The notes under the pieces: generated by a model
The model's input: the letters and a program-made list of their open reading frames with translations, nothing else
Told to the model about the DNA's origin: nothing
The model's database searches: none
In this document: positions 43,472-50,674 of the stretch, one piece after another
Layout: every line of letters starts with the position of its first letter
Numbering within the stretch: the first letter of the stretch is position 1
Made by a program: the position numbers and the translations under genes
NCBI GenBank assembly: GCA_018714165.1
Contig: DVNU01000044.1
Coordinates: 1-53,888, forward strand
Origin: Candidatus Coproplasma excrementipullorum
Lineage (GTDB): Bacteria; Bacillota; Clostridia; Christensenellales; Borkfalkiaceae
DNA: 53,888 nucleotides
Direction: 5' to 3'

Positions 43472-44077
43472 TTATTTAGTGGATGCTTTAATGTATTCAG
43501 CTAGAGCTGGAATTATCGCCTTGATGTTTACGTTGGTGGTGTTCAGCATCAGGTCGTAATTAGCCTTGTCGCCCCAGGGGTGCGTGCCCAAAAGGTCGTG
43601 CAACTTTTTTCTGCCTCCGTCAATCTCCTTGAAGCGGCGCAGCATCTGTTTATCCGTGTAGTGCTCGCCTTCGGGCGCGCGTGCGCGGCAACGCGCAATC
43701 TTGCTGTCGTTGTCGGCGTATACGAATATGCGGAAAGGCTTGTAGTCCTTTAAGATTACGTCTGCCGAGCGGCCTACAATTACGCAGTTGCCCTTTTCGC
43801 CTATGGCCTTTATAATCTTCTGCTGTGCCACAAGCACATCGGTTACGGGTGCGGGAGTGGCCGAAACAAAGGGCATGCTCCTGCCGAATGTAAAGGCATA
43901 GTTGGAAAAGCCGCCGCTCTCTAAAACGGAGGAGACGTATCCCTCGTTTAAGTCGGTATGGTTGGCTATTTCGGTTACGAGTTCCTTGTCGTAGTACTGC
44001 AAACCCAGCGCGTCCGAAAGTCTTTTGCCAACTTCCCTGCCGCCGCTGCCGAATTGGCGCGATACTGTAATAATCAT
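43472..44077 (-). CDS. Cytidylate kinase-like family protein
   Basis: The protein of about 201 residues belongs to the AAA/cytidylate-kinase-like family: IITVSRQFGSGGREVGKRL (P-loop GSGGREVG) near residue 2, LGLQYYDKELV, a central GNCVIVGRSADVIL and the basic Lid-like FRIFVYADNDSKIARC...DKQMLRRFKEID. It probably phosphorylates a nucleotide or similar small molecule; substrate unknown. ATG 44077 is preferred over 44083 because AAGGAGG (44084-44090) is then 6 bases away. Confidence 0.88.
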   Translation of the reverse strand: MIITVSRQFGSGGREVGKRLSDALGLQYYDKELVTEIANHTDLNEGYVSSVLESGGFSNYAFTFGRSMPFVSATPAPVTDVLVAQQKIIKAIGEKGNCVIVGRSADVILKDYKPFRIFVYADNDSKIARCRARAPEGEHYTDKQMLRRFKEIDGGRKKLHDLLGTHPWGDKANYDLMLNTTNVNIKAIIPALAEYIKASTK

Positions 44078-44204
44078 TTTCATCCTCCTTGCTGTGCTTA
44101 AAATAAAGCTGTTTTCATTAATATTATACCACCAAATTTGCTTTCGTCAAGAGGCGAGTTTTTAATTTTACAAATTCGGGCGGCAGTCCTATATACCAGA
44201 ATAT

Positions 44205-44240
44205 GCGGCGGGCGCGGGTCATTTGACCCGCGCCCGCCGC
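44205..44240 (-). terminator. Terminator of radA
   Basis: A perfect 17-bp stem (gcggcgggcgcgggtca and complement) with a two-base centre. It shares the base GCGGCGGGCG with the terminators at 22519 and 23806. Confidence 0.7.
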
Positions 44241-44267
44241 AATTTTGGCTTGCTATATTCAAAATTT

Positions 44268-45638
44268 TCAGCTCTGCCCCTTGAACAGATTTTTTATCAT
44301 AGAGTTTACATACAGCACGGGCACAATGTTTATTTTGTCGGCGTATTTCGCCACCGACTTCATATTTTTGGCGGGCAGAATTACGCGCTTGAAGCCCATC
44401 TTTACGCACTCCTGCACGCGCTTTTCGGCGTACTGCACGGCGCGCACTTCGCCCGTTAAGCCCACTTCGCCGAATATTGCGGTGAATTTGTCTATCGGTT
44501 CGTCGCGGTGGGCGGAGGCCAGTGCCGCACATACGGCCAGATCGCACGCGGGCTCGCTAAGCTTTATGCCGCCCATAACATTTATGTACACGTCGAAGGA
44601 GTAGAAGGGGAGGGAGCACCTCTTTTCAAGCACTGCAAGGAGTAGCACCAGCTTGTTATAGTCTATGCCCAGCGGCATTCTGCGCGGCTGGCCGAACGAG
44701 GTCTTGGATATGAGCGTCTGAATCTCCACGTTCATACACCTGTTGCCCGTCTGTGCGGGCGTCACGGCGCATCCCGCCTCCTGGCCGCGGCTCTCGGAGA
44801 GGAATATGCCCGAATAGTCGGTGACGGCCACAATGCCCTCGCCCGTCATCTCGAACACGCCCACCTCGGAAACATTGCCGAACCTGTTCTTTACGGCCCG
44901 CAGTATGCGGTAGTTTTCCTGGTTTTCGCCCTCAAAGTAGAGCACGGTGTCCATAATATGCTCCAGCACCTTGGGCCCGGCCAGCGCGCCCTCCTTGGTG
45001 ACGTGGCCTACGATGAAAAAGGTTATGCCGCGGCTCTTGGCTATCCTCATAAGCTTGGTTGCGCACTCGCGCACCTGTCCAACGGAGCCCGCGGAGGAGG
45101 AAAGATCGTCGGTATACACGGCCTGAATGGAGTCGATTATACAGAACTCCACGCCATCCAGCTCGCCCTCCAAATTGTCTATGCAGGTGTCGTTTACAAT
45201 CAAAAAGTCCTCGCAGTCAAGGTGCAGGCGCTCGGCGCGCATCTTCACCTGCGAACAGCTCTCCTCTGCGGAGAAGTATAAAACGCGGTGCTTAAGGGAT
45301 AGGTGGGCGGCAATCTGCGTCAGGAGGGTGGATTTGCCTATGCCGGGGTCGCCGCCGAGCAGTACAAGAGATCCCGCCACTATGCCGCCGCCGAGCACGT
45401 TGTCGAACTCGGAGATGCCGCTGCCAGTGCGGTCATACCTCTCAAAGGTGACGGCCGAAAGCTTTTTTGCGTGCGGCGCGGAATACACCGCGCCCCTGGA
45501 CTTTGCCGCGGGCCCGGTCTCCTTTACGGCCTCCTCGGCCATGGTATTGAATTTTCCGCACGAAGGGCACCTGCCCAGCCACCTGGGGCTGGTAGCGCCG
45601 CATTCGGCGCAGACGAAGATGGTACTATTTTTTGCCAT
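44268..45638 (-). CDS. radA: DNA repair protein RadA
   Basis: The 456-residue RecA-like helicase processes recombination branches. It has the N-terminal zinc finger CAECGATSPRWLGRCPSC, Walker A GGDPGIGKSTLLTQ near 95, the KNRFG motif in AVKNRFGNVSEVGVFEM near 250, and a C-terminal Lon-like domain ending LPAKNMKSVAKYADKI...VPVLYVNS. RBS GAGAGG is 7 bases upstream of the ATG. It follows ispDF in the same direction, separated by a palindrome-array element. Confidence 0.97.
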   Translation of the reverse strand: MAKNSTIFVCAECGATSPRWLGRCPSCGKFNTMAEEAVKETGPAAKSRGAVYSAPHAKKLSAVTFERYDRTGSGISEFDNVLGGGIVAGSLVLLGGDPGIGKSTLLTQIAAHLSLKHRVLYFSAEESCSQVKMRAERLHLDCEDFLIVNDTCIDNLEGELDGVEFCIIDSIQAVYTDDLSSSAGSVGQVRECATKLMRIAKSRGITFFIVGHVTKEGALAGPKVLEHIMDTVLYFEGENQENYRILRAVKNRFGNVSEVGVFEMTGEGIVAVTDYSGIFLSESRGQEAGCAVTPAQTGNRCMNVEIQTLISKTSFGQPRRMPLGIDYNKLVLLLAVLEKRCSLPFYSFDVYINVMGGIKLSEPACDLAVCAALASAHRDEPIDKFTAIFGEVGLTGEVRAVQYAEKRVQECVKMGFKRVILPAKNMKSVAKYADKINIVPVLYVNSMIKNLFKGQS

Positions 45639-45662
45639 CGCGTATCCTCTCTATAAACGATA

Positions 45663-45899
45663 AATGAATTGAACGCCTATGGCATTCATAAATTGGCTTC
45701 GCCATGAATTGAAAACAGTTCCTGTTTTCATGAATTCTCGCAATCTCGCGATTGCTTCATTGAGGTAAGTATCTATTAAAATATTTTTTTTCCGCAATGC
45801 ACACGTAGTGTGCAATTCATGGAGAAGGCGTAAGCCTTCGAGAATTCATTGAGGCGTGTACGCCGAAAATTCATGTCACGGTGGAGCCGTGACAATTCA
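45663..45899. repeat. Palindrome-array element overlapping the ispDF stop
   Basis: Left cassettes gaacgcctatggcattc, ggcttcgcc, gaaaacagttcctgttttc and gcaatctcgcgattgc; core about 45758-45799; right cassettes gcacacgtagtgtgc, gagaaggcgtaagccttcgag, ggcgtgtacgcc and gtcacggtggagccgtgac. The last AATTCAT, read on the minus strand as ATGAATT, supplies the TGA stop of ispDF. The gagaaggc...gccttcgag cassette also occurs at about 17848, with a different loop. Confidence 0.85.
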
Positions 45900-47051
45900 T
45901 TGCTTTGCCTCAGGCTTGCGTTCCAGCAACGCCACCGCGTCAGCCTCGATGCCGAGGCCGCGGCCTATAAATCCCAGCTTTTCGGCCGTGCCCGCAGAAA
46001 CTCCCACCGAACTTTCAGGAAGGCTCAGCACCTCGGCCAAATTGTGTTGCATGGCGCATATGTGTGGGGCAAGGCGGGGCTTTTCGGCGCGTATCGTAAC
46101 TGCAACATTTAACGGCTTAAAGCCGTGAGCCCCTATCAGGGAAACAACTTCGGCCAGGAGCTTTAAGCTGTCCGCGCCGCTGTAGGCGGGGTCGGTGTCG
46201 GGGAAGTAGTGCCCTATATCCTTCAGGCCCGCCGCCGAAAGCAGTGCATCCATCAGCGCGTGGACGGGTACGTCGCCGTCGCTGTGGGCAATTAACCCGC
46301 ATATATGCGGCACTTTCACGCCGCACAGCGTAACATAGTCCTGCTCTTTTCCAAAGGCGTGAATGTCCGTGCCGATGCCTATGGCCTGTCCTGCGGCCGC
46401 GTTGACGGCGGGATATGTCTTTACAAAATCGCTCTTATAGGTCAGCTTGATATTGTCCCTGCTGCCCTCGCACAGCGTTGGTTGGCCAATATATGCGCGG
46501 TAAACGGCGCTGTCGTCGGTGTAGGCGCGTCCGTCCCCGATCGCCCGCTCATATGCGGCGCGTATGTCCTCAGTGAAGAATCCCTGCGGCGTCTGCAAAG
46601 CAAATAGTTTTCCGCGGTCGGGCACGTCGGCAATCTTTCCGCCGTCGGATACGGCCACCGTGTCGGTAACGGGTACGGCGCAAATGCCCGAACGGCTGCG
46701 TTCAACGCAGGATATACAGCCCTCAATTGTCTCTTTTGTGACGTATGGCCGCGCGCCGTCGTGTATCAGTACGATGTCGCCCGTGCATTCTTTAAGGGCG
46801 TTGTAGACGCTCTCCGTCCTCGTCGCGCCGCCCGTTGTGACGATATAGTTGAAGGGCGCGCACAGCGCGCGCACCTCGTCGATATCGGCGGGGGAGGAGG
46901 CGACAACGACCTCGTCTATCGCGGGCAGGTCAAACTTTTCAAGGGTATGAAAGAGCGCGGGGGATCCTAAGAGGGGGGCCAGCAGTTTGTTTTTATCAAA
47001 CCCGGCCCGCTCGCCTCTGCCCGCCGCGCATATAATTGCGCTTATCTTCAT
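45897..47051 (-). CDS. ispDF: Bifunctional IspD-IspF enzyme of the MEP pathway
   Basis: The 384-residue fusion carries IspD (1-215; AICAAGRGERAGFDKNKLLA, IVTTGGATRTESVYNAL, LIHDGARPYVT, DSAVYRAY) and IspF (226-384; GIGTDIHAFGKEQDYVTLCG, HSDGDVPVHALMDALLSAAG, IGHYFPDTDPAYSGADS). They perform two non-consecutive steps of isoprenoid precursor synthesis, CDP-ME formation and ME-cPP cyclisation. The IspF Asp/His zinc ligands are present. It is the last gene of a DUF1538 - P-II - P-II - ispDF operon and overlaps the P-II-like gene by 4 bases (ATGA). Its stop lies inside a repeat linker. Confidence 0.96.
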   Translation of the reverse strand: MKISAIICAAGRGERAGFDKNKLLAPLLGSPALFHTLEKFDLPAIDEVVVASSPADIDEVRALCAPFNYIVTTGGATRTESVYNALKECTGDIVLIHDGARPYVTKETIEGCISCVERSRSGICAVPVTDTVAVSDGGKIADVPDRGKLFALQTPQGFFTEDIRAAYERAIGDGRAYTDDSAVYRAYIGQPTLCEGSRDNIKLTYKSDFVKTYPAVNAAAGQAIGIGTDIHAFGKEQDYVTLCGVKVPHICGLIAHSDGDVPVHALMDALLSAAGLKDIGHYFPDTDPAYSGADSLKLLAEVVSLIGAHGFKPLNVAVTIRAEKPRLAPHICAMQHNLAEVLSLPESSVGVSAGTAEKLGFIGRGLGIEADAVALLERKPEAKQ

Positions 47052-47422
47052 TGTGCGTCCGCCGAACCTTCGTCAGTCTGTTCGGGCCCGGCCTCTTTTG
47101 CGGCGGGTTCGCCCGTGCCGCTCATGCCCACCACGTCGTCCACGGCCATGGAGAAGGCTATGCCCTGGCCCTCGCTCTTGAGCCCCGCGTTGCGGTAGAG
47201 CGCGTGCAGGACGGCATCCTTGATGTCCGCGGGCACCAGAATCATAACTATTTCCTTTTCGGGCTGAATGGTTATGTGGAAGAACTTTTCGGCCTCCTTG
47301 TTGGCCGTGCCGCGTGCGTGTATAACCGTGCCGCCGCGCGCGCCCGCCTCCTTGGCGGCGTCCATAACCACGTCAGAATATCCTTCGTTGACTATGCAGA
47401 AAACCACTTCATATGCGGCCAT
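47048..47422 (-). CDS. P-II-like protein of the DUF1538 operon, member 1
   Basis: The 124-residue protein is a P-II (GlnB-like) family member: YEVVFCIVNEGYSDVVMDAA, a T-loop-like GARGGTVIHARGTANKEAEKF, ITIQPEKEIVMILVPAD. The canonical uridylylation Tyr of the GlnB T-loop is not seen. The C-terminus (AAKEAGPEQTDEGSADAQ) is an acidic extension. GGAGG is about 9 bases upstream of the ATG and the gene starts 1 base after the preceding stop. P-II-like proteins next to DUF1538 transporters probably bind a nucleotide and gate the membrane partner, by analogy with GlnK-Amt. Confidence 0.82.
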   Translation of the reverse strand: MAAYEVVFCIVNEGYSDVVMDAAKEAGARGGTVIHARGTANKEAEKFFHITIQPEKEIVMILVPADIKDAVLHALYRNAGLKSEGQGIAFSMAVDDVVGMSGTGEPAAKEAGPEQTDEGSADAQ

Positions 47423-47423
47423 A

Positions 47424-47870
47424 TCACTTTTCCTCCCTGACTACCGATTTGTTGTTGCTTAAAAATCCGAACAGCAGCGTGCCTATCACGCTGGTCAGCG
47501 GAATGGTAAAGGCTATGCCCTTGCCGTCCCTCACGGTCCTGAACTTCCTGTCGAGCATATCCAGCGCTTCCGGCAGCCGGTTCTGCTGAACTACTGAAAG
47601 TATTACGCTCTTGCTCGTGTCGGTGAGGCCCAGGTACCTCAGCATATTGGCGTCCGCCGTGCCTTCGGCCAGCACTATGGCCTGAAGATTCACGTCGAAT
47701 GACTGTATCAGGTCGGCATAAAATTCCGTCTTGCTTCTGTTTATTACGGTCACGAGCAGTTTGAGGGGGTTGGCTGTAACCGTGTTGCTCCTGGGCGCCT
47801 GTTTTGCCTCGGCCTTGGCGCTTCTGGAAATCCTGCGCCTCAGCCTGCCCTTTGTTTCGTTGTCGGCCAT
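47424..47870 (-). CDS. P-II-like protein of the DUF1538 operon, member 2, with basic N-terminus
   Basis: The 148-residue protein has a 30-residue basic N-terminus (GRLRRRISRSAKAEAKQAPR). A P-II-like ferredoxin fold follows (NPLKLLVTVINRSKTEFYADLIQSF, VNLQAIVLAEGTAD, KSVILSVVQQNRLPEALDML) and ends with a hydrophobic stretch (GIAFTIPLTSVIGTLLFGFL). It lacks the usual T-loop charge pattern. That end matches the corresponding part of member 1 (GIAFSMAVDDVVG), so the two probably arose by duplication and may form mixed trimers. It starts 12 bases after the DUF1538 stop. Confidence 0.75.
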   Translation of the reverse strand: MADNETKGRLRRRISRSAKAEAKQAPRSNTVTANPLKLLVTVINRSKTEFYADLIQSFDVNLQAIVLAEGTADANMLRYLGLTDTSKSVILSVVQQNRLPEALDMLDRKFRTVRDGKGIAFTIPLTSVIGTLLFGFLSNNKSVVREEK

Positions 47871-47882
47871 TTGTCTCCCTCC

Positions 47883-49451
47883 TTATTTAAAGTATATTAT
47901 CTGCTCGTCGTCTGCGGCGAGTATGCGTTTGAGCGTGATGCTCTCGCGCACCTTCCTGGCCATAACGGCCTTGAAACCGAGGAGCTGAATGGTGATTAGA
48001 GGGGTCATCGCCACCATCGCAACAACGCCGTATGCAAAGTTATAAATTGCCGTGTTGTCCGTATCCGCCGACAAACCGAATATGCTCACGCATGCTCCTA
48101 CGACCATTGGCAGAATAAAGGTGGACGTCAACGGGCCGCTCGCTACACCGCCGGAGTCGAAAGCTATTGCCGTGTATATTTTGGGAACAAAGAACGAAAG
48201 ACCTAACGATATGAGATAGCCTGGTATCAGGTAGTATAAAATGGAGAAACCAAATATAACTCTTATTATCGAAAGGCATATCGATATGCCGACGGCGACG
48301 GAGAGCGCAAGCATCATCTCCAGTTTTTTTACGCCGCCGCCCGTGATCTCTTCGACCTGCTTGTTCAATACGTGTACGGCAGGCTCCGCAAGCACTACCA
48401 CCATGCCTATTACAAAGCCGAATACTGCCAGAAGGGGCTGGCTGAATGAGGCCAGCTCCTGACCTATTTTAAAGCCTATGGGCATAAAGCCCGCCTCTAC
48501 CGACGTCAGAAAGATTACGAGCCCTATGTATGTGTAGCCTATGCCTATTGCGATGCGGATAAGCTTTTGCTTGGGCAGTTTCAGAACTGTAAACTGAAGT
48601 ATAAGGAAAAATATTACAATAAGGCCCAAAGCCAGCGCAACGTCGCCTATCTTACCCACAAGCAAATCTGCAAAGCCGCTGCCCGTCAGTACATGCTCTA
48701 TGCTGTACATGCTCGTGTCGTATTCGGAAAGGCTGCCGCTCGACATAAGCGAAAGCGCCATAACGGCGATTATCGGGCCTACGGAACACAGCGCAACCAG
48801 ACCGAATGAATTTTCGCTGGCGTTTCTGCCGCCCACGGTCGCCGCAATGCCAACACCCAGCGCCATTATAAAGGGCACGGTAATGGGACCCGTCGTCACG
48901 CCGCCAGAATCGAAGGAGAGAGGCACGAGACCGAATTTTCCCTGTTCGGCCATAAGCGCGCATACGGCAAACAGCATAAGGTAAAAAAACATTATCAGCA
49001 TAGATAAGTCTTTGTGGAAGATTATCTTGAGCACGGCGATGACCAGGAATATCCCTACGCCTATGCCCACCGTGCAGATGAGCAGCCATTCTCCCGCGGC
49101 GCCGCCGCCCGGCATAATGTCCTTAACCTGCGTGGCGAGTACGGTCAGGTCGGGTTCGGCTATGGTTATCAGCAGTCCCATCAAAAAGCATACCGCAACG
49201 AGTACCCATATTTTTTTGGATTTGGTCAGGCCCGATCCCGTGTATTCTCCCATGGGGGTCATTGCCAGGTCGGCGCCGAGGTTGAACAGGGCTATGCCCA
49301 CGATCAGGCCTATGGCAGAGAGAATAAAAGCCGTAGTTTCGACGCCCGTGAGGTTGACTGCCGGAGTGAATGAGATTATCAGCACTATCAGCGTTACGGG
49401 CGCTACCGAAGTTACGGCCTCTTTTAATTTGGAGAGTAAAATTTTATGCAT
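47883..49451 (-). CDS. DUF1538 membrane protein (putative transporter)
   Basis: The 522-residue protein has about 12 hydrophobic segments and consists of two homologous halves. Matching motifs are AEPDLTVLATQVKDI / AEPAVHVLNKQVEEITGG and FDSGGVTTGPITVPFIMALG / FDSGGVASGPLTSTFILPMV, each in a loop between helices. The polar repeated motif FDSGGVxxGPxT suggests a substrate or ion site formed by both halves. The family has no established substrate. It heads an operon with two P-II-like proteins and ispDF. AAGGA lies about 10 bases upstream of the ATG. A G-rich tract (49484-49515) sits in the upstream region. Confidence 0.85.
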   Translation of the reverse strand: MHKILLSKLKEAVTSVAPVTLIVLIISFTPAVNLTGVETTAFILSAIGLIVGIALFNLGADLAMTPMGEYTGSGLTKSKKIWVLVAVCFLMGLLITIAEPDLTVLATQVKDIMPGGGAAGEWLLICTVGIGVGIFLVIAVLKIIFHKDLSMLIMFFYLMLFAVCALMAEQGKFGLVPLSFDSGGVTTGPITVPFIMALGVGIAATVGGRNASENSFGLVALCSVGPIIAVMALSLMSSGSLSEYDTSMYSIEHVLTGSGFADLLVGKIGDVALALGLIVIFFLILQFTVLKLPKQKLIRIAIGIGYTYIGLVIFLTSVEAGFMPIGFKIGQELASFSQPLLAVFGFVIGMVVVLAEPAVHVLNKQVEEITGGGVKKLEMMLALSVAVGISICLSIIRVIFGFSILYYLIPGYLISLGLSFFVPKIYTAIAFDSGGVASGPLTSTFILPMVVGACVSIFGLSADTDNTAIYNFAYGVVAMVAMTPLITIQLLGFKAVMARKVRESITLKRILAADDEQIIYFK

Positions 49452-49483
49452 TATATTTTATCCTTAACAGGGTTTGCCGCGTA

Positions 49484-49515
49484 GAGGATAGGATTTAGGG
49501 GATAGGGGTTAGGGA
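49484..49515 (+). other. G-rich direct-repeat tract
   Basis: Five or more runs of two to four G separated by ATA or TTTA/TTA (ggatagg, ttagggg, ataggggttaggg). It can in principle form a G-quadruplex on the + strand. It lies 33 bases upstream of the DUF1538 start, on that gene's non-coding side. Confidence 0.5.
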
Positions 49516-49545
49516 AGTTGGCCTGCGGCGCATATTTTTTCCTAC

Positions 49546-49635
49546 ACGCGCGGCTTAAGTCGCGTATTTCATGAACGCGGAGCGTTTATTTCATACACAA
49601 AGTGTATTTCACGCAAACGTAGTTTGCATTTCACT
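49546..49635. repeat. Palindrome-array element, short copy with ATTTCAT/ATTTCAC linkers
   Basis: Cassettes gaacgcggagcgttt, tacacaaagtgta and gcaaacgtagtttgc, separated by atttcat or atttcac. The last is the same cassette as at about 35165. No core or ggcggc module is present. It abuts the 3' end of the S4 gene. Confidence 0.7.
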
Positions 49636-49647
49636 CATTGTATGAGG

Positions 49648-49890
49648 TCATTCTATTACCTCATACAATGAACTGGCTTCATCCTTTTTTGTTGTCTGTT
49701 TTATATTCAGAACTTTAAATTTCAGCGTGCCCGTGGCGTAGGTTATCTCCACAATATCCCCCGCCTTGACCTGGTGCGAGGGCTTTGCGTCCCTGCCGTT
49801 TACGGCCACCTTGCCGCCCGCGCAGGCCTCCTGCGCGACCGTGCGCCGCTTGAGTATGCGCGAGACCTTTAAAAATTTGTCAATTCTCAT
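49648..49890 (-). CDS. rqcP: S4-domain RNA-binding protein, RqcP (YabO) type
   Basis: The product of about 80 residues reads MRIDKFLKVSRILKRRTVAQEA, KVAVNGRDAKPSHQVKAGDIVEI, and ends NIKQTTKKDEASSLYEVIE. This matches RqcP/YabO, the small S4 protein that works with RqcH in alanine tailing of stalled nascent chains on 50S subunits. Hsp15-like heat-shock proteins are related but lack this C-terminus. ATG 49899 (three residues longer) is an alternative; GGA just upstream favours 49890. Confidence 0.85.
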   Translation of the reverse strand: MRIDKFLKVSRILKRRTVAQEACAGGKVAVNGRDAKPSHQVKAGDIVEITYATGTLKFKVLNIKQTTKKDEASSLYEVIE

Positions 49891-49993
49891 CGATTCCATA
49901 ATTTCTATCTCAAAAACAGCTCCCGCCAAGTTTGGCAAATGCGCAAAAATGCGCAGCTTTTTCGCCTTTTTTTAAAGACGGGCGCAAAAGAGC

Positions 49994-50022
49994 TTGACTT
50001 TACTTTGAAAAGCAAATATAAT
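49994..50022 (+). promoter_or_regulatory. Promoter of rpoB with a long leader
   Basis: TTGACT (49994-49999), 17 bp, TATAAT (50017-50022); a second ACTATAAT follows at 50023-50030. The start codon is about 645 bases downstream. Between them lie A/T-rich sequence with a small hairpin, aggct/agcct (about 50104-50119), and a repeat element. No convincing protein gene is present. Confidence 0.65.
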
Positions 50023-50289
50023 ACTATAATGTATTACAATGCGCACTATGCCCATTTTTATCATTTTTTAACTATTTCAGGGTAATTTCGGGTGCGGGCA
50101 AAGAGGCTTAAAAAAGCCTGTTTGCTTATTAAATTATATACTATAAGTTTGCGTTTGTAAAGCCTCTGGCGGCAAAAAATACTCGAAGCGCGCCTGTTTT
50201 TGCACCGCGGTTTTGTCAAGACCAATTCGTAAAAATTTTTTTGCAATTGCGATTGGCTGTTTTTGCGAGGCATAAATAGCATAGCAAGA

Positions 50290-50600
50290 GCGCCAAAGGC
50301 GCGAGTACGACCCGAGCGAAAAGAATTTTTAAATAATTAACGCCGAGAAAGGGTAGGCGGAATTTCGTCGAAAGCAACTGCGCTTTGAGCAAGTTGCACA
50401 AGCAACTTGCAATTTAGCTTTGTTGTTTTCTCCTCTTCGCGCAAATACTACAGTTTTGCGCGATGGCTAATGTAATTAGACTAAAAAATTCATGTCGGAA
50501 ATTACAAGATGGAATTCATTTCCATCGTTAAGTAATTTCACGACCACAGCAACCTCGCTGCATTTCGCGCTACTGCACGAAATGAGCGAATAGGCTTTTG
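50290..50600. repeat. Second mosaic repeat family, inverted copy in the rpoB leader
   Basis: Compared with the reverse complement of 16264-16480, this copy keeps the order of gaatttcgtcg, gcaagttg/caacttgc, cctcttcgcgc, atactacag, ggaattcattt, and cgacc...caacctcgc. Its stem gaaattac (50498-50505) / gtaatttc (50532-50539) replaces gaaatcgc/gcgatttc of the other copy, with both strands of the stem changed together. Confidence 0.7.
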
Positions 50601-50674
50601 TTTGCGGTGAAAAGATATATACGCATAATCGCCGATTGTGAAATAGAAAAATTTTAAAGGAGCATCAAACTTTA

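Noticed and set aside
50061-50282. Small minus-strand protein in the rpoB leader
   Set aside because: Low-complexity A/T-driven frame in a region that includes repeat sequence; no ribosome site and no familiar motif.
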